Of a DNA stretch of 64,000 nucleotides, positions 17,746-25,933 are shown piece by piece. The notes under the pieces were generated by a model, which ran no database searches, was not told the DNA's origin, and saw only the letters and a program-made list of their open reading frames with translations. The stretch comes from Flavobacterium sp. MDT1-60 (GTDB taxonomy: Bacteria > Bacteroidota > Bacteroidia > Flavobacteriales > Flavobacteriaceae), in NCBI RefSeq assembly GCF_014844035.1, contig NZ_CP062159.1, positions 2,914,001 through 2,978,000 on the forward strand, given 5' to 3'. The translations under genes were made by a program, and so were the position numbers. The first letter of the stretch is position 1. Each line of letters begins with the position of its first letter.

Positions 17746-19428
17746 CTAATTACATAAAAAAACTTTGCGACTTCGCGACTTTGCGAGATTATTTTTTAAG
17801 CGCCTTTGCAATTGATAATCGTACAGCGAAGGAATTTTATCCAAGGATGTATTTAAAAATTCAATATAAGGATCAGGTTCGTATTTTACTTCGAATTTAG
17901 CATTACCGTTTACGCCAATAATTCTCGCGAATGGACCATCTTTCATTCCGTATAATAAAACCGGTTTTGCACTATCAGCTGGTTTTTCAACCTGAACATT
18001 TAAATTCCAAAACGTACTGAAAGGTCCGTGTGACGGTTTCCAATAATCAGCGCCTCCACCGCCAAACAATAGGTAACTATTGTTTTTATCCGGATTGATA
18101 TGAACTGTAATATGGTCAAATAAATTTTGATGATTCGCTCCTGAATGCTGATCTAATAAAGGTTCAGCAAATATTTCACAATTCTGATATACGTTTTTTG
18201 TAGCAAACGTATTGAAGCTCAAAGGGTGAACTGTTTTATTATAAATTTTAAGATTCTTTACCAAAATATTATGTACACCGCCTAAAGTTACGGTATAATG
18301 TGCCATATGTGGTCCATCAGTTACAATATCCTGAATCGTAACATTGGAATCTTCTTCCGCCAGAATCCCGCTGTCTGAATTTGTGATAACAATATCTTTA
18401 ACCCAACTATTAAATAAACGCGTTAAAAATATGGCATTATTCCCCGGTTCAACATGATGCGCCACTCTCGGAATATCAGGAAAAGTAAAGCGGATATGTT
18501 CAATACCCACTTCGTTTAAATGTTTCCATTCCACCAATTGCGCCTGATAACCTGGTTTTATCGCAATGGTCAAAGGTGTTTTGATGGTAATTTTTGAATT
18601 TGAAAATTTAGTAATTTCAACTTGTTGTCGCACGATTGGCAATTTTGGGAATTTCCAGTGATGAGAACCCGGTTTTACCTTGGCTCCTTTATATAAATCA
18701 TTAATGATTTCTCCACTTTCTCCGTCTTTATTGAATAATTGAAGTTCGACAATATCACCAACTTTCAATCCTTTTACTTCAGAAACATTTATGACGTGTT
18801 CGCCCATATTTCCCGAACTCACTTTCGCCAAAACATTTGGAGTCGGTTCATATTTATCCAAATACGATTTTACACGTTCATTTGGCACCTGCGTCCAGAT
18901 AAAGCCACCTGACCAGGCATATTGCGAAAAAGGCAAATCGATATTATTTTCAGCTTCGCGTTGTCTTTTATCAAAAGTGGTTAAATATTCGCGAAGTTCT
19001 GCAAGCGATTCAGGATCTTTAAGATACATCATCGGTCTTGGGCAGTAAATCTCGGTTCCGTTTTCATCTGAACCTGCGCCGCGAAGTACGAAATTACTTC
19101 TTTCGATGTATAAAATTTCACTGAGAATAATTCGGCCTGCAGGCAATTGCAGTATTACATTTCCTTCAGTTGAATTAGCTGCTTTTATAGCTTTTAATAA
19201 AGCTTTGGAGTCATCTAAACCATCATTTGCTTTTACGCCAAAATCTGTAGCATTAATTATTTTTCCAGTTGATTCCGGAATTTGGCTTTCGCCGAAATGA
19301 TAGCCCGCATAACTAAAATCAGGAAGATAATTTGTTTTTGAATCGGTTAGTATTTTTGGTGTTTGTTGCGCCATTACAATACTATTTACAAAAAGACTGC
19401 AACAAATAATAATGGTTTGATGGTTCAT
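17746..19428 (-). CDS. Secreted right-handed beta-helix protein, pectate-lyase-3-like superfamily
   Basis: 560 residues. I chose the start at 19428 (MNHQTIIICCSLFVNSIVMAQ, a signal peptide); the frame to 19545 only adds sequence from a palindromic repeat. After ~35 residues comes an N-terminal pectate-lyase-3-like segment (TDFGVKANDGLDDSKALLKAIKAA...LQLPAGRIIL). A long parallel beta-helix follows, with repeated short strands (VRGAGSDENG, DIVITNSDSGILAEEDSNVTIQDI). No catalytic pattern is certain. Beta-helix enzymes include polysaccharide lyases, GH28 and epimerases. Placed between the HTCS and uronate-catabolic genes, it may act on the uronate polymer and could supply the missing lyase. Its last ~13 residues are encoded by the repeat flanking element B. 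Confidence 0.75.
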   Translation of the reverse strand: MNHQTIIICCSLFVNSIVMAQQTPKILTDSKTNYLPDFSYAGYHFGESQIPESTGKIINATDFGVKANDGLDDSKALLKAIKAANSTEGNVILQLPAGRIILSEILYIERSNFVLRGAGSDENGTEIYCPRPMMYLKDPESLAELREYLTTFDKRQREAENNIDLPFSQYAWSGGFIWTQVPNERVKSYLDKYEPTPNVLAKVSSGNMGEHVINVSEVKGLKVGDIVELQLFNKDGESGEIINDLYKGAKVKPGSHHWKFPKLPIVRQQVEITKFSNSKITIKTPLTIAIKPGYQAQLVEWKHLNEVGIEHIRFTFPDIPRVAHHVEPGNNAIFLTRLFNSWVKDIVITNSDSGILAEEDSNVTIQDIVTDGPHMAHYTVTLGGVHNILVKNLKIYNKTVHPLSFNTFATKNVYQNCEIFAEPLLDQHSGANHQNLFDHITVHINPDKNNSYLLFGGGGADYWKPSHGPFSTFWNLNVQVEKPADSAKPVLLYGMKDGPFARIIGVNGNAKFEVKYEPDPYIEFLNTSLDKIPSLYDYQLQRRLKNNLAKSRSRKVFLCN

Positions 19429-19514
19429 GGTTTTGTGGTTATTGGTGGTAGTTAGTTTTTTGTTTGCCATTTGCCATGAAGGCACTAAGACACAAAGGTT
19501 TTTTAGCGTAATCT

Positions 19515-19642
19515 TGTCATTTCGACGGAGGAGAAATCTCCGCAAGTAACTCTACAAAGATTGGGTATTTTCTGTGCGGAGCTACTTGCGGAGATTTGCT
19601 TCGCCAGTCGCTATCGCTCGAGTCTCGTTCCTCGAAATGACA
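19515..19642. repeat. Dispersed palindromic element, copy C
   Basis: A 128-bp palindrome with TGTCATTTCGACGGAGGAG and its near complement at the ends and the core CTACAAAGATTGGG. It fills most of the 316-bp space between UxuA and the beta-helix gene. The remainder (19643-19744) holds GCCTTAGCGTCTTCGTGGC, an inverse of GCCATGAAGGCACTAAGAC at 19469-19491. Confidence 0.85.
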
Positions 19643-19744
19643 AACTAAATGTTAGACTATTAAAAAAATCTTTTCAATCCTTTAATCTGTGGCTATAAAT
19701 AAAAACTTCGTGCCTTAGCGTCTTCGTGGCAAAAAGCAAAAACT

Positions 19745-20929
19745 TTATAAAGTTCTTTTAATCCCCAATTCAAGCCCTCGTAATTCGGCTAAACCTCTTA
19801 AACGCCCAATGGCAGAATAACCCGGATTTGTCTTTTTCTTTAAATCATCCAGCATCTGGTGCCCGTGATCCGGACGCATTGGCAATTGGCTGTTATTTCT
19901 TTTTTCTACTTCGATAATGGCTTTTACAACTTCATACATATCCACATCGCCTTCAAGATGATTGGCTTCGTAGAAACTTCCTTCTTCATCTCGTTGCGTA
20001 CTTCTTAAATGAATAAAATTCATTTTATCACCGTGACGTCTTACAATTCCCGGTAAATCATTATCAGCTCGAACGCCATATGAACCCGTACACATTGTAA
20101 ATCCGTTTGATTTAGACGGAGCAGCATTCATCAATTCTATTAAATCTTCTTCCGTACTTACGACTCTTGGTAAACCTAAAATAGGGTAGGGTGGATCGTC
20201 AGGGTGAATTGCCATTAAAACGCCTTTACTTTCAGCAACCGGAATAATTTCCTTTAAAAAATGGAAAAGATTTTTCTTTAAAGCATCTCTGTCAATATGA
20301 TTATAAGCGCTCAAAGTCACCAGAAAATCCTCTACAGAATAGGCTTCTTCAGCACCCGGCAGTCCTGCCAAAATGTTTTGTTGTAATTTCACCTTATCTT
20401 CCTCCGTCATGGCGTGAAAATATTTTGTAGCCTTTTCGATTTGTATCGACGAGTACTCTCTTTCTGCTCCGGGTCTTTTCAAAATAAACAATTCAAAAGC
20501 AGCAAAAGCATTAATGTCAAAACGCAAAGCTTTTGAACCGTCTTTCACTTCATAAGATAAATCAGTTCGTGACCAATCCAGAACTGGCATGAAATTATAA
20601 CAGATGCATTTGATACCGCACAAGGCCAGATTTAGAATACTTTCTTTATAATTTTCAATGTATTGAAGATAGTTTCCTGTTTGTTTTTTGATGTCTTCGT
20701 GAACCGGAATACTTTCTACAACTGACCATGTCAAACCGGAAGCACCTTTTTTAGGATCACCGTTTTCATGTTCAATTTCAACTTTTCGTTTAATGATTTC
20801 TTCAATTTCCCATACTTGTCCGTTCGGAATATGATGTAATGCAGTAACAATTCCGGTAGCGCCGGTTTGTTTAATATCTTGTAAAGAAACCGGATCGTTT
20901 GGTCCGAACCATCTTAATGTTTGTTCCAT
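19745..20929 (-). CDS. uxuA: D-mannonate dehydratase
   Basis: 394 residues. The start at 20929 ([16 protein letters not shown]) matches the usual family N-terminus; an upstream ATG at 20962 would add eleven residues that do not belong. Family signatures include [16 protein letters not shown] near the start, [37 protein letters not shown] and [12 protein letters not shown], the His/Cys/Asp residues known to hold the metal. It dehydrates D-mannonate to 2-keto-3-deoxygluconate in the cytoplasm, the step after fructuronate reductase in glucuronate breakdown. It follows the SDR gene in the same direction. KDG kinase and aldolase are not in the window. Confidence 0.95.
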   Translation of the reverse strand: MEQTLRWFGPNDPVSLQDIKQTGATGIVTALHHIPNGQVWEIEEIIKRKVEIEHENGDPKKGASGLTWSVVESIPVHEDIKKQTGNYLQYIENYKESILNLALCGIKCICYNFMPVLDWSRTDLSYEVKDGSKALRFDINAFAAFELFILKRPGAEREYSSIQIEKATKYFHAMTEEDKVKLQQNILAGLPGAEEAYSVEDFLVTLSAYNHIDRDALKKNLFHFLKEIIPVAESKGVLMAIHPDDPPYPILGLPRVVSTEEDLIELMNAAPSKSNGFTMCTGSYGVRADNDLPGIVRRHGDKMNFIHLRSTQRDEEGSFYEANHLEGDVDMYEVVKAIIEVEKRNNSQLPMRPDHGHQMLDDLKKKTNPGYSAIGRLRGLAELRGLELGIKRTL

Positions 20930-20946
20930 TTTTATTCGTTTTTTGT

Positions 20947-21075
20947 CCTGCAAGGTTTTCAAAACCTTGTAGGTATTTATTAATTTTTTCAGGAGCTATT
21001 TCCCGCTATCCGTTTCAATCTTTTGTGCCGAACCCCGTCACAAAAGGATTTCCACTACTATCGGGGCTAGGGTAC
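20947..21075. repeat. Two adjacent hairpin repeats upstream of uxuA
   Basis: The first hairpin (20947-20973) pairs CCTGCAAGGTTTT with AAAACCTTGTAGG. The second unit (about 20990-21075) has ATCTTTTGTG / CACAAAAGGAT arms around CCGAACCCCGT and ends CGGGGCTAGGG. They fill the gap between the SDR and uxuA genes. They look like mobile or dispersed small repeats rather than a riboswitch. Confidence 0.6.
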
Positions 21076-21147
21076 TCATTTTCATAATTCGGTTTCTCAT
21101 TTCATTAAATCTCAATTTGTATGAAGACGAGTATACCTAATTCAATT

Positions 21148-21960
21148 TTAAATACTTGTAGCGGCAAATCCACCGTCTACTACTATAATGGTTCCCGTTA
21201 CAAATTTGGACATGTCACTGCATAAAAATAAAAGCGCACCGTCAATATCTTCCGGTTTTCCAAATCTTCCCATCGGGGTATGATCAATAATTTTTTCACC
21301 TCTTGGTGTTAATTTTCCTTCCGGAGTTAACAATAAAGCTCTGTTTTGTTCTCCAATGAAAAAACCCGGAGAAATAGCATTGACACGAATTCCTTCTCCA
21401 TATTTTGAAGCCAGTTCAACCGACATCCATTTGGTGAAATTATCAATTGCCGCTTTTGCTGCCGAATAACCAACTACACGCGTTAAAGGTCTTTGTGCCG
21501 ATGTTGATGAAATATTGATAATATTTCCCTCTTTTTGTTTTGCAAAAAGTTCAGAAAAAACCTGTGACGGAAGCATTGTTCCAATGATATTTAAATCGAC
21601 TACTTGTTGTAAATCGTTTGTTTTCATATCATAAATAGCCTGATCAGGTTGTATCGTAGCTCCCGGCATATTTCCTCCTGCTGCATTGATCAAAATATCA
21701 AGACGGCCGTATTTTTCTACAATTAAATCTTTTGCTTTTTCCAGTTCTTCTTTGCTTAAAACATTGGCTTGTACAGCAAAAGCTTTTCCGCCATTGCTTT
21801 CTATGGCCGCTACAGTTTTATTGGCTTTTTCAATCGATTGAGACACAATTCCGACGATTACGCCTTGTTTAGCCAAAACGTTTGCAAAGTTGCTTCCCAA
21901 TACACCTGCACCGCCAGTAATAAGAGCAATTTTTCCTTCAAGATTAAATATTGGATTCAT
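21148..21960 (-). CDS. SDR-family oxidoreductase, probable D-fructuronate reductase (D-mannonate oxidoreductase)
   Basis: 270 residues with the classical short-chain dehydrogenase layout. The N-terminus has a Rossmann cofactor motif (TGGAGVLGSNFA), then NAAGG, the catalytic Ser in ISSTSAQRP, Tyr and Lys in YSAAK, and a C-terminal TIIVVDGGF. Its neighbour is UxuA, so the likely reaction is NADH-linked reduction of D-fructuronate to D-mannonate. The Bacillus UxuB type is an SDR of this kind, unlike the long-chain E. coli UxuB. The assignment rests on context as well as similarity; a gluconate/2-keto-gluconate type SDR is the alternative. Cytoplasmic. The same-strand YhcH gene lies 246 bases upstream. 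Confidence 0.85.
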   Translation of the reverse strand: MNPIFNLEGKIALITGGAGVLGSNFANVLAKQGVIVGIVSQSIEKANKTVAAIESNGGKAFAVQANVLSKEELEKAKDLIVEKYGRLDILINAAGGNMPGATIQPDQAIYDMKTNDLQQVVDLNIIGTMLPSQVFSELFAKQKEGNIINISSTSAQRPLTRVVGYSAAKAAIDNFTKWMSVELASKYGEGIRVNAISPGFFIGEQNRALLLTPEGKLTPRGEKIIDHTPMGRFGKPEDIDGALLFLCSDMSKFVTGTIIVVDGGFAATSI

Positions 21961-22019
21961 TTTTAAGTTTTATGATTATATATTTTTTAAGCACCTCTAT
22001 ACTTAAATTTCATGTTTAA

Positions 22020-22205
22020 TTTTCAGAACAAATTCCAAATTTTAAATTCCAATTTTCTCAAATTCCAAATTCCAAATTAAAAAAAGAGCTGCGTTTATTG
22101 TTTCAAGTTTTAAAAATTGGAATTTGGGATTTCAAATATTGGAATTTTGGAGTTTGTAATTTTTAAGGTTTGGAATTTGGAATTTCGAATATTGGAATTT
22201 CTCTT
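22020..22205. repeat. Simple inverted repeat (AAATTCC / GGAATTT)
   Basis: The gap between the SDR and YhcH genes consists of repeated AAATTCCAAATT on the left and repeated TTGGAATTTGG on the right, able to form a long AT-rich hairpin. No open frame or promoter is evident in it. Confidence 0.65.
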
Positions 22206-22206
22206 T

Positions 22207-22656
22207 TTAAAGTTTGACTTTAATAACAATTTTTTTCAATATTCCTTCACCAATCATGGCAGCGTGAACATCTGTTGGAAATAAAATTGCAAATTGTCCT
22301 TCCTGCAATTCAAAAAACATATCTGGTTTGTCATGGAAGAAGCGAACATCTCTTTCGTCGCTATACTCTCCATTTGGATTCACACATTTTTCTCTTGGTT
22401 TCCAGGCGAAGGTTTCAGGCCCTTTTAGCGAAATCTGAATGTCGATGTTTTGATCATGACATTCAAAACCTTTTATACTTTCTTCTTTAGTTGTTCCTTC
22501 TCCTGAAATCACGATTACTTTTAAACCTTCTGCAATTTCAAATGCCCCATCTTCAAGATTAATTAAATCATTTTGACTCAAATAATCAAATGCTTTTTTG
22601 AAATTTGGATGTAACCCACAATATTTTGCGGCATTACTTAAAACATCTATAATCAT
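22207..22656 (-). CDS. YhcH/YjgK/YiaL family protein (DUF386)
   Basis: 149 residues, no signal peptide. It has the single cupin-like domain of this family, with GEGTTKEES, FECHDQNIDIQISLKG and the metal-binding-type stretch FAILFPTDVHAAMIGEG. The His residues of the HDQNID and DVHAA motifs are those expected to coordinate metal. Members are usually encoded with sialate, uronate or other acidic-sugar catabolic genes and are thought to act as sugar-processing or isomerising helpers. Biochemical proof is limited. It is the promoter-proximal gene of the YhcH-SDR-UxuA run and starts about 105 bases from a predicted promoter/operator. Confidence 0.88.
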   Translation of the reverse strand: MIIDVLSNAAKYCGLHPNFKKAFDYLSQNDLINLEDGAFEIAEGLKVIVISGEGTTKEESIKGFECHDQNIDIQISLKGPETFAWKPREKCVNPNGEYSDERDVRFFHDKPDMFFELQEGQFAILFPTDVHAAMIGEGILKKIVIKVKL

Positions 22657-22745
22657 ATTTTAAATTTTCTATTTGGTTTTTTTACAGAGATATTATTTTA
22701 TTATGCAAACAAATTATTGTTTTGTATGTAAATTATGTAATTTTA

Positions 22746-22759
22746 CGTGTACGCACACG
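22746..22759. promoter_or_regulatory. Candidate LacI-family operator
   Basis: A perfect inverted repeat, CGTGT-ACGC-ACACG, stands in the divergent spacer between the YhcH gene and the LacI-family regulator. It lies immediately downstream of the predicted minus-strand -7 box, where a repressor would block initiation. No binding data; inferred from position and symmetry. Confidence 0.5.
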
Positions 22760-22767
22760 GGCTTTTA

Positions 22768-22798
22768 CAAATGTATAGAAAAAGTTAAGTAAAACAAC
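22768..22798 (-). promoter_or_regulatory. Predicted promoter of the YhcH-SDR-UxuA operon
   Basis: On the minus strand, TACATTTG (22768-22775) matches the Bacteroidota -7 consensus TAnnTTTG exactly. GTTG (22795-22798) serves as -33 with a 19-base spacer. Transcription would start near 22761, at the edge of the CGTGT-N4-ACACG palindrome, leaving a ~100-base leader. Confidence 0.6.
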
Positions 22799-22861
22799 TT
22801 ATCTTTACTTAAAAAAATTAAATTTAGAAGGTTTCAAAATCGTTTTAACTTAAAAAGTAAG

Positions 22862-23890
22862 AATATCATAACAATAAAAAAAATAGCAGAATTAGCCAAT
22901 GTTTCACCCGGAACTGTTGACAGAATCATCCACAATCGGGGTCAGGTAGCACAGGAAAATGTAGATAAGGTAAATGCTATTATCGAACAATACGGTTATA
23001 AACGAAATATTCTGGCAAGCAATCTGGCTCTAAATAAGAAATTCCGATTTGCCGTTTTCTTACCTAAATATGAAAACATTGAATATTGGAAAAGCCAGGT
23101 GACGGGAATAGAGAAAGCTGCTATAGAGTTTAGAAAATTTGGTGTGATGTTAGACTATTTTTTCTATGATTTTAACGCCACTTCTTTTAAGGAATCAACC
23201 GAAAAAGTTTTGAATTTTGAATGTGACGGATTATTGTTTGCCCCTATTTTTTATGAAGAATCGGTTCGTTTTTTAAATGAATATGAAAAGAAAAATATTC
23301 CCGTAGTAATGATCGATTCAAATATTTCAAGTGATGAAGAGCATGCGTATGTTGGTCAGGATGCTTTTCAGAGCGGTTATTTGGCTGGAAGACTGATTAG
23401 TTTTGCTGTAAACAATGAAAGACACGTTTTAATTTTTAAAATTACCCGTGAAATAGAAAGTACATCAGTTTATTTGCAACGCATTGATGGTTTTTATTCT
23501 TTTTTTAAAGACCATAACGAATTGACCAATTTTAAATTCTCAGAAGTTACCATCAAAGATTCGGGAATTGATCAACTAAGTCTGGAAATGTTTTCAGGAA
23601 TAAATAGTGTTTTTGTACCTAATTCAAGAGCTTACATTTTGGCGCGATTTTTAGAACAAAACAATATCAAAGGTGTCCGAATTATTGGTTACGATTTATT
23701 GAAAGAAAATATCGAATACCTAAATAAAGGAATTATCGATTTCCTGATTAACCAAAGACCAGAAGAACAAGGTTATATGGCGGTTAATCATTTGTATAAA
23801 AAATTGGTCCTTCAGGAATCGGTTGAAAAGACGCATTATATTCCGTTGGAAATTATTCTGAAAGAGAATTATTTTCCCGCAAGGAATTAA
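22862..23890 (+). CDS. LacI-family transcriptional regulator (start codon non-standard or damaged)
   Basis: About 342 residues. The N-terminal HTH is intact and in frame: IKKIAELANVSPGTVDRIIHNRGQ (helix-turn-helix, about 4-27), then a hinge region ending in FAVFLPKY. A periplasmic-binding-protein-like effector domain follows (IPVVMIDSNI, AYVGQDAFQSGYLAGRL, GVRIIGYDL). The frame is open from 22793, yet no ATG, GTG or TTG occurs before the HTH; the first is a GTG at 23099, inside the effector domain, which would remove the DNA-binding part. Translation probably starts at an ATC, ATA or ATT near 22865-22874, or a substitution has destroyed the start. It is divergent from YhcH-SDR-UxuA and likely controls it in response to a uronate intermediate. 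Confidence 0.8.
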   Translation, partial: NIITIKKIAELANVSPGTVDRIIHNRGQVAQENVDKVNAIIEQYGYKRNILASNLALNKKFRFAVFLPKYENIEYWKSQVTGIEKAAIEFRKFGVMLDYFFYDFNATSFKESTEKVLNFECDGLLFAPIFYEESVRFLNEYEKKNIPVVMIDSNISSDEEHAYVGQDAFQSGYLAGRLISFAVNNERHVLIFKITREIESTSVYLQRIDGFYSFFKDHNELTNFKFSEVTIKDSGIDQLSLEMFSGINSVFVPNSRAYILARFLEQNNIKGVRIIGYDLLKENIEYLNKGIIDFLINQRPEEQGYMAVNHLYKKLVLQESVEKTHYIPLEIILKENYFPARN

Positions 23891-23898
23891 CCCAATCT

Positions 23899-24020
23899 TG
23901 TCATCCTGATCCCGAGCCTTCGGGAGAAGGATCACACCCGTAACTCGACAAAGATTGGAGATTTTGTTTGCGGAGTTTCTAGTGTGATCCTTCTCCCGAA
24001 GGCTCGGGATCAGGATGACA
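23899..24020. repeat. Dispersed palindromic element, copy D
   Basis: A 122-bp palindrome with TGTCATCCTGATCCCGAGCC and its perfect complement at the ends; the arms include TCCCGAGCCTTCGGGAGAAGG and the core is CGACAAAGATTGGAG. It occupies the convergent gap between the LacI-family and DUF4861 genes and probably ends both transcripts. Confidence 0.9.
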
Positions 24021-24035
24021 AAAAATGAGAACAAA

Positions 24036-25205
24036 TTACTTCTTCACCTTCACTTCAAGCGGATTATTTACCTTCTCAGCAAAAGAGCTTAAATATTTTT
24101 CCCATTCTGCTTTCGTCTGAAACGGGCTTCCTTTTTTCCATCCAAAACCAGCAAAATAAACCGTTTTTTTATTTTTCACTTTTAAGTTCCCGTACAAATT
24201 ACTTAAGTCTTTTTCATCCGTAATATGATTATCAAAACTGAGTAAAGTATTTTTTGGAGCAACTAAACCCATCCCAATTTCAGAATTATCAATTGGTTCC
24301 CATTGACTTAACCAGCCCTCCTTAATATTGGTTCCGATAGTTCCTTTTTTGTCATGAAGTGTTAATCCGGCAGCAATTGTTTTTGTGCCTTTAATATGAA
24401 TTTCAAAACGCGATAAATAACTTCCGTAATCCAGACTAATCAATTTTGATTCGGTTATTTTATTGCCGTTGGCATCCCAATCGGCATAAGTTAGAATAAA
24501 ACTCGTTCTGATTGGACCTGTTGTGATGGTTTTCCAGCTGATGAAATTCTTCGAAAAATAATATTTTCCATCTACGTTTACAGCAATACCGCCAATTCCA
24601 CGACTGGGACCAACCTGAAAATTATCCAGACCTTCGCCAGTATCTTTGTGATACGATCCCGTTCCGGAAACGGTTTTTTCGTACCATTTATTAATAATAG
24701 GATAATCGACTCTTTTTAGCCAGGCATCAATTCCGCTGGTTAGAGTTCCGCCGGCGATTTTATCTTCCACCATTTTTTGCGCCACCGGACCGTAGGTTCT
24801 AAAAGCTACCTTATTGTTTTCCCAGGCGTAATCGTCGGTTCTTTCAGGAACAAATCTCGAATAGCAATTAATGTTTTTTGATGCTGATGTATTGGCTGCC
24901 GGAACAATTTCAAATTCTTTTTGAGAAGAAGCCTTTATCTTCGGCTGAAATAATAATACGTCCATAGTTCCGTCGCCATCATTATCTACAGTCTGACTTT
25001 CGAGAAACAAATCGCTATTTTTTTCTTTCACGGCAAGTTCTTCCAGTTTAACCGAATGAGGTAATTTGAGTAACTTTTTTGTTAGTTCAACAGTTTCAAA
25101 TTCCCTGTCAATTGGAAGTGAATTGGTAACCGTAGCTGTTTTAATTTGTGAATGAAGGGCAAAGCTACTTGCGAGGATTGTGGTTAATAGAATCTGTTTT
25201 TTCAA
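24036..25205 (-). CDS. Secreted DUF4861 domain protein
   Basis: 389 residues with signal peptide MKKQILLTTILASSFALHSQ. The whole mature part fits DUF4861: FVPERTDDYAWENNKVAFRTYGP near 115-140, then RVDYPIINKWYEK, SYHKDTGEGLDNFQVGPSRGIGG, and FAGFGWKKGSPF near the end. Proteins of this family occur in pectin- and uronate-type utilization loci of Bacteroidota, often beside GH88 or GH105. The rich aromatic/His/Asp pattern suggests a carbohydrate enzyme, but I cannot name a reaction. It is at the far end of the locus, convergent with the LacI-family gene, and is probably expressed from its own promoter. Confidence 0.82.
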   Translation of the reverse strand: MKKQILLTTILASSFALHSQIKTATVTNSLPIDREFETVELTKKLLKLPHSVKLEELAVKEKNSDLFLESQTVDNDGDGTMDVLLFQPKIKASSQKEFEIVPAANTSASKNINCYSRFVPERTDDYAWENNKVAFRTYGPVAQKMVEDKIAGGTLTSGIDAWLKRVDYPIINKWYEKTVSGTGSYHKDTGEGLDNFQVGPSRGIGGIAVNVDGKYYFSKNFISWKTITTGPIRTSFILTYADWDANGNKITESKLISLDYGSYLSRFEIHIKGTKTIAAGLTLHDKKGTIGTNIKEGWLSQWEPIDNSEIGMGLVAPKNTLLSFDNHITDEKDLSNLYGNLKVKNKKTVYFAGFGWKKGSPFQTKAEWEKYLSSFAEKVNNPLEVKVKK

Positions 25206-25390
25206 AATATATAGGGTTTAATTTTCTTGTGTATGTTTATCATCACGAAAGTTTAAATTTACGAATCAATTTTTGAAGATAAGTACAGAATGAGGATAAA
25301 TATGTACAGGGAGCTGATTATTAAAAGATTTTAAATAGAGAAATTTCTTCTAAAACAGTATCTTTATAACTAGAAATCATTACTATTCCT

Positions 25391-25855
25391 ATGAAACAAA
25401 GCGCCGGTCTATTACTTTACAAGTTTGTAGATTCAACTATTTATTTTTTATTGGTGCATCCGGGTGGACCGTTTTGGAAAAATAAAGATTTGGAAAGCTG
25501 GTCTATTCCTAAAGGCGAATTTACAGACGATGAAGATCCGCTTGAGGCTGCAAAACGCGAGTTTCAGGAGGAAACTGGTTTTGATGTGGATGGTGATTTT
25601 ATAGCACTTGAATGGGTTAAACTTAAATCAGGAAAAACAGTTTTTGCCTGGGCCGTAGAATTTGACATTGATGTTACTTTGGTAAAAAGTAATGAATTCG
25701 AAATAGAATGGCCGCCAAAATCAGGAAGCATGAAAAGTTTTCCTGAAATTGATAAAGCCGAATGGTTTCAAACCGCAGAAGCTCTGAAAAAAATCAATCC
25801 TGCTCAGGCTGATTTTATAATTCAGATCATTTCAAAAATTTCAACTTCACTTTAA
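25391..25855 (+). CDS. NUDIX hydrolase
   Basis: 154 residues, cytoplasmic. The NUDIX box is complete: GEFTDDEDPLEAAKREFQEETGF at about 45-67, with the G-x5-E-x7-REUxEExGU spacing and all metal-binding Glu residues. The N-terminus MKQSAGLLLYKF and the SIPKGE lead-in fit the diadenosine polyphosphate/NTP pyrophosphohydrolase type, but substrate cannot be set. It is followed 78 bases later by a HAD hydrolase in the same direction; the pair may be a small nucleotide or phosphate housekeeping unit unrelated to the flanking polysaccharide loci. Confidence 0.93.
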   Translation: MKQSAGLLLYKFVDSTIYFLLVHPGGPFWKNKDLESWSIPKGEFTDDEDPLEAAKREFQEETGFDVDGDFIALEWVKLKSGKTVFAWAVEFDIDVTLVKSNEFEIEWPPKSGSMKSFPEIDKAEWFQTAEALKKINPAQADFIIQIISKISTSL

Positions 25856-25933
25856 ACCCCAATGGCTTTATAAAAATAATTTTGTACTTTACATTTCCTG
25901 TCAATAGGATAATTAAAAATGTAATAATAAAGT

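Noticed and set aside
20947..21075. Riboswitch in front of uxuA
   Set aside because: The structure is two independent palindromes of a dispersed-repeat type, without a conserved aptamer pattern.
23099..23890. GTG at 23099 as the start of the LacI-family gene
   Set aside because: A complete HTH is encoded in the same frame upstream; this start would remove it.
23720..24034. Minus-strand frame of 104 codons across the LacI-family 3' end
   Set aside because: It covers a palindromic repeat and the antisense of a real gene.
2738..25205. Ulvan or sulfated glycosaminoglycan locus
   Set aside because: No sulfatase and no recognisable ulvan, chondroitin or heparin lyase is present.
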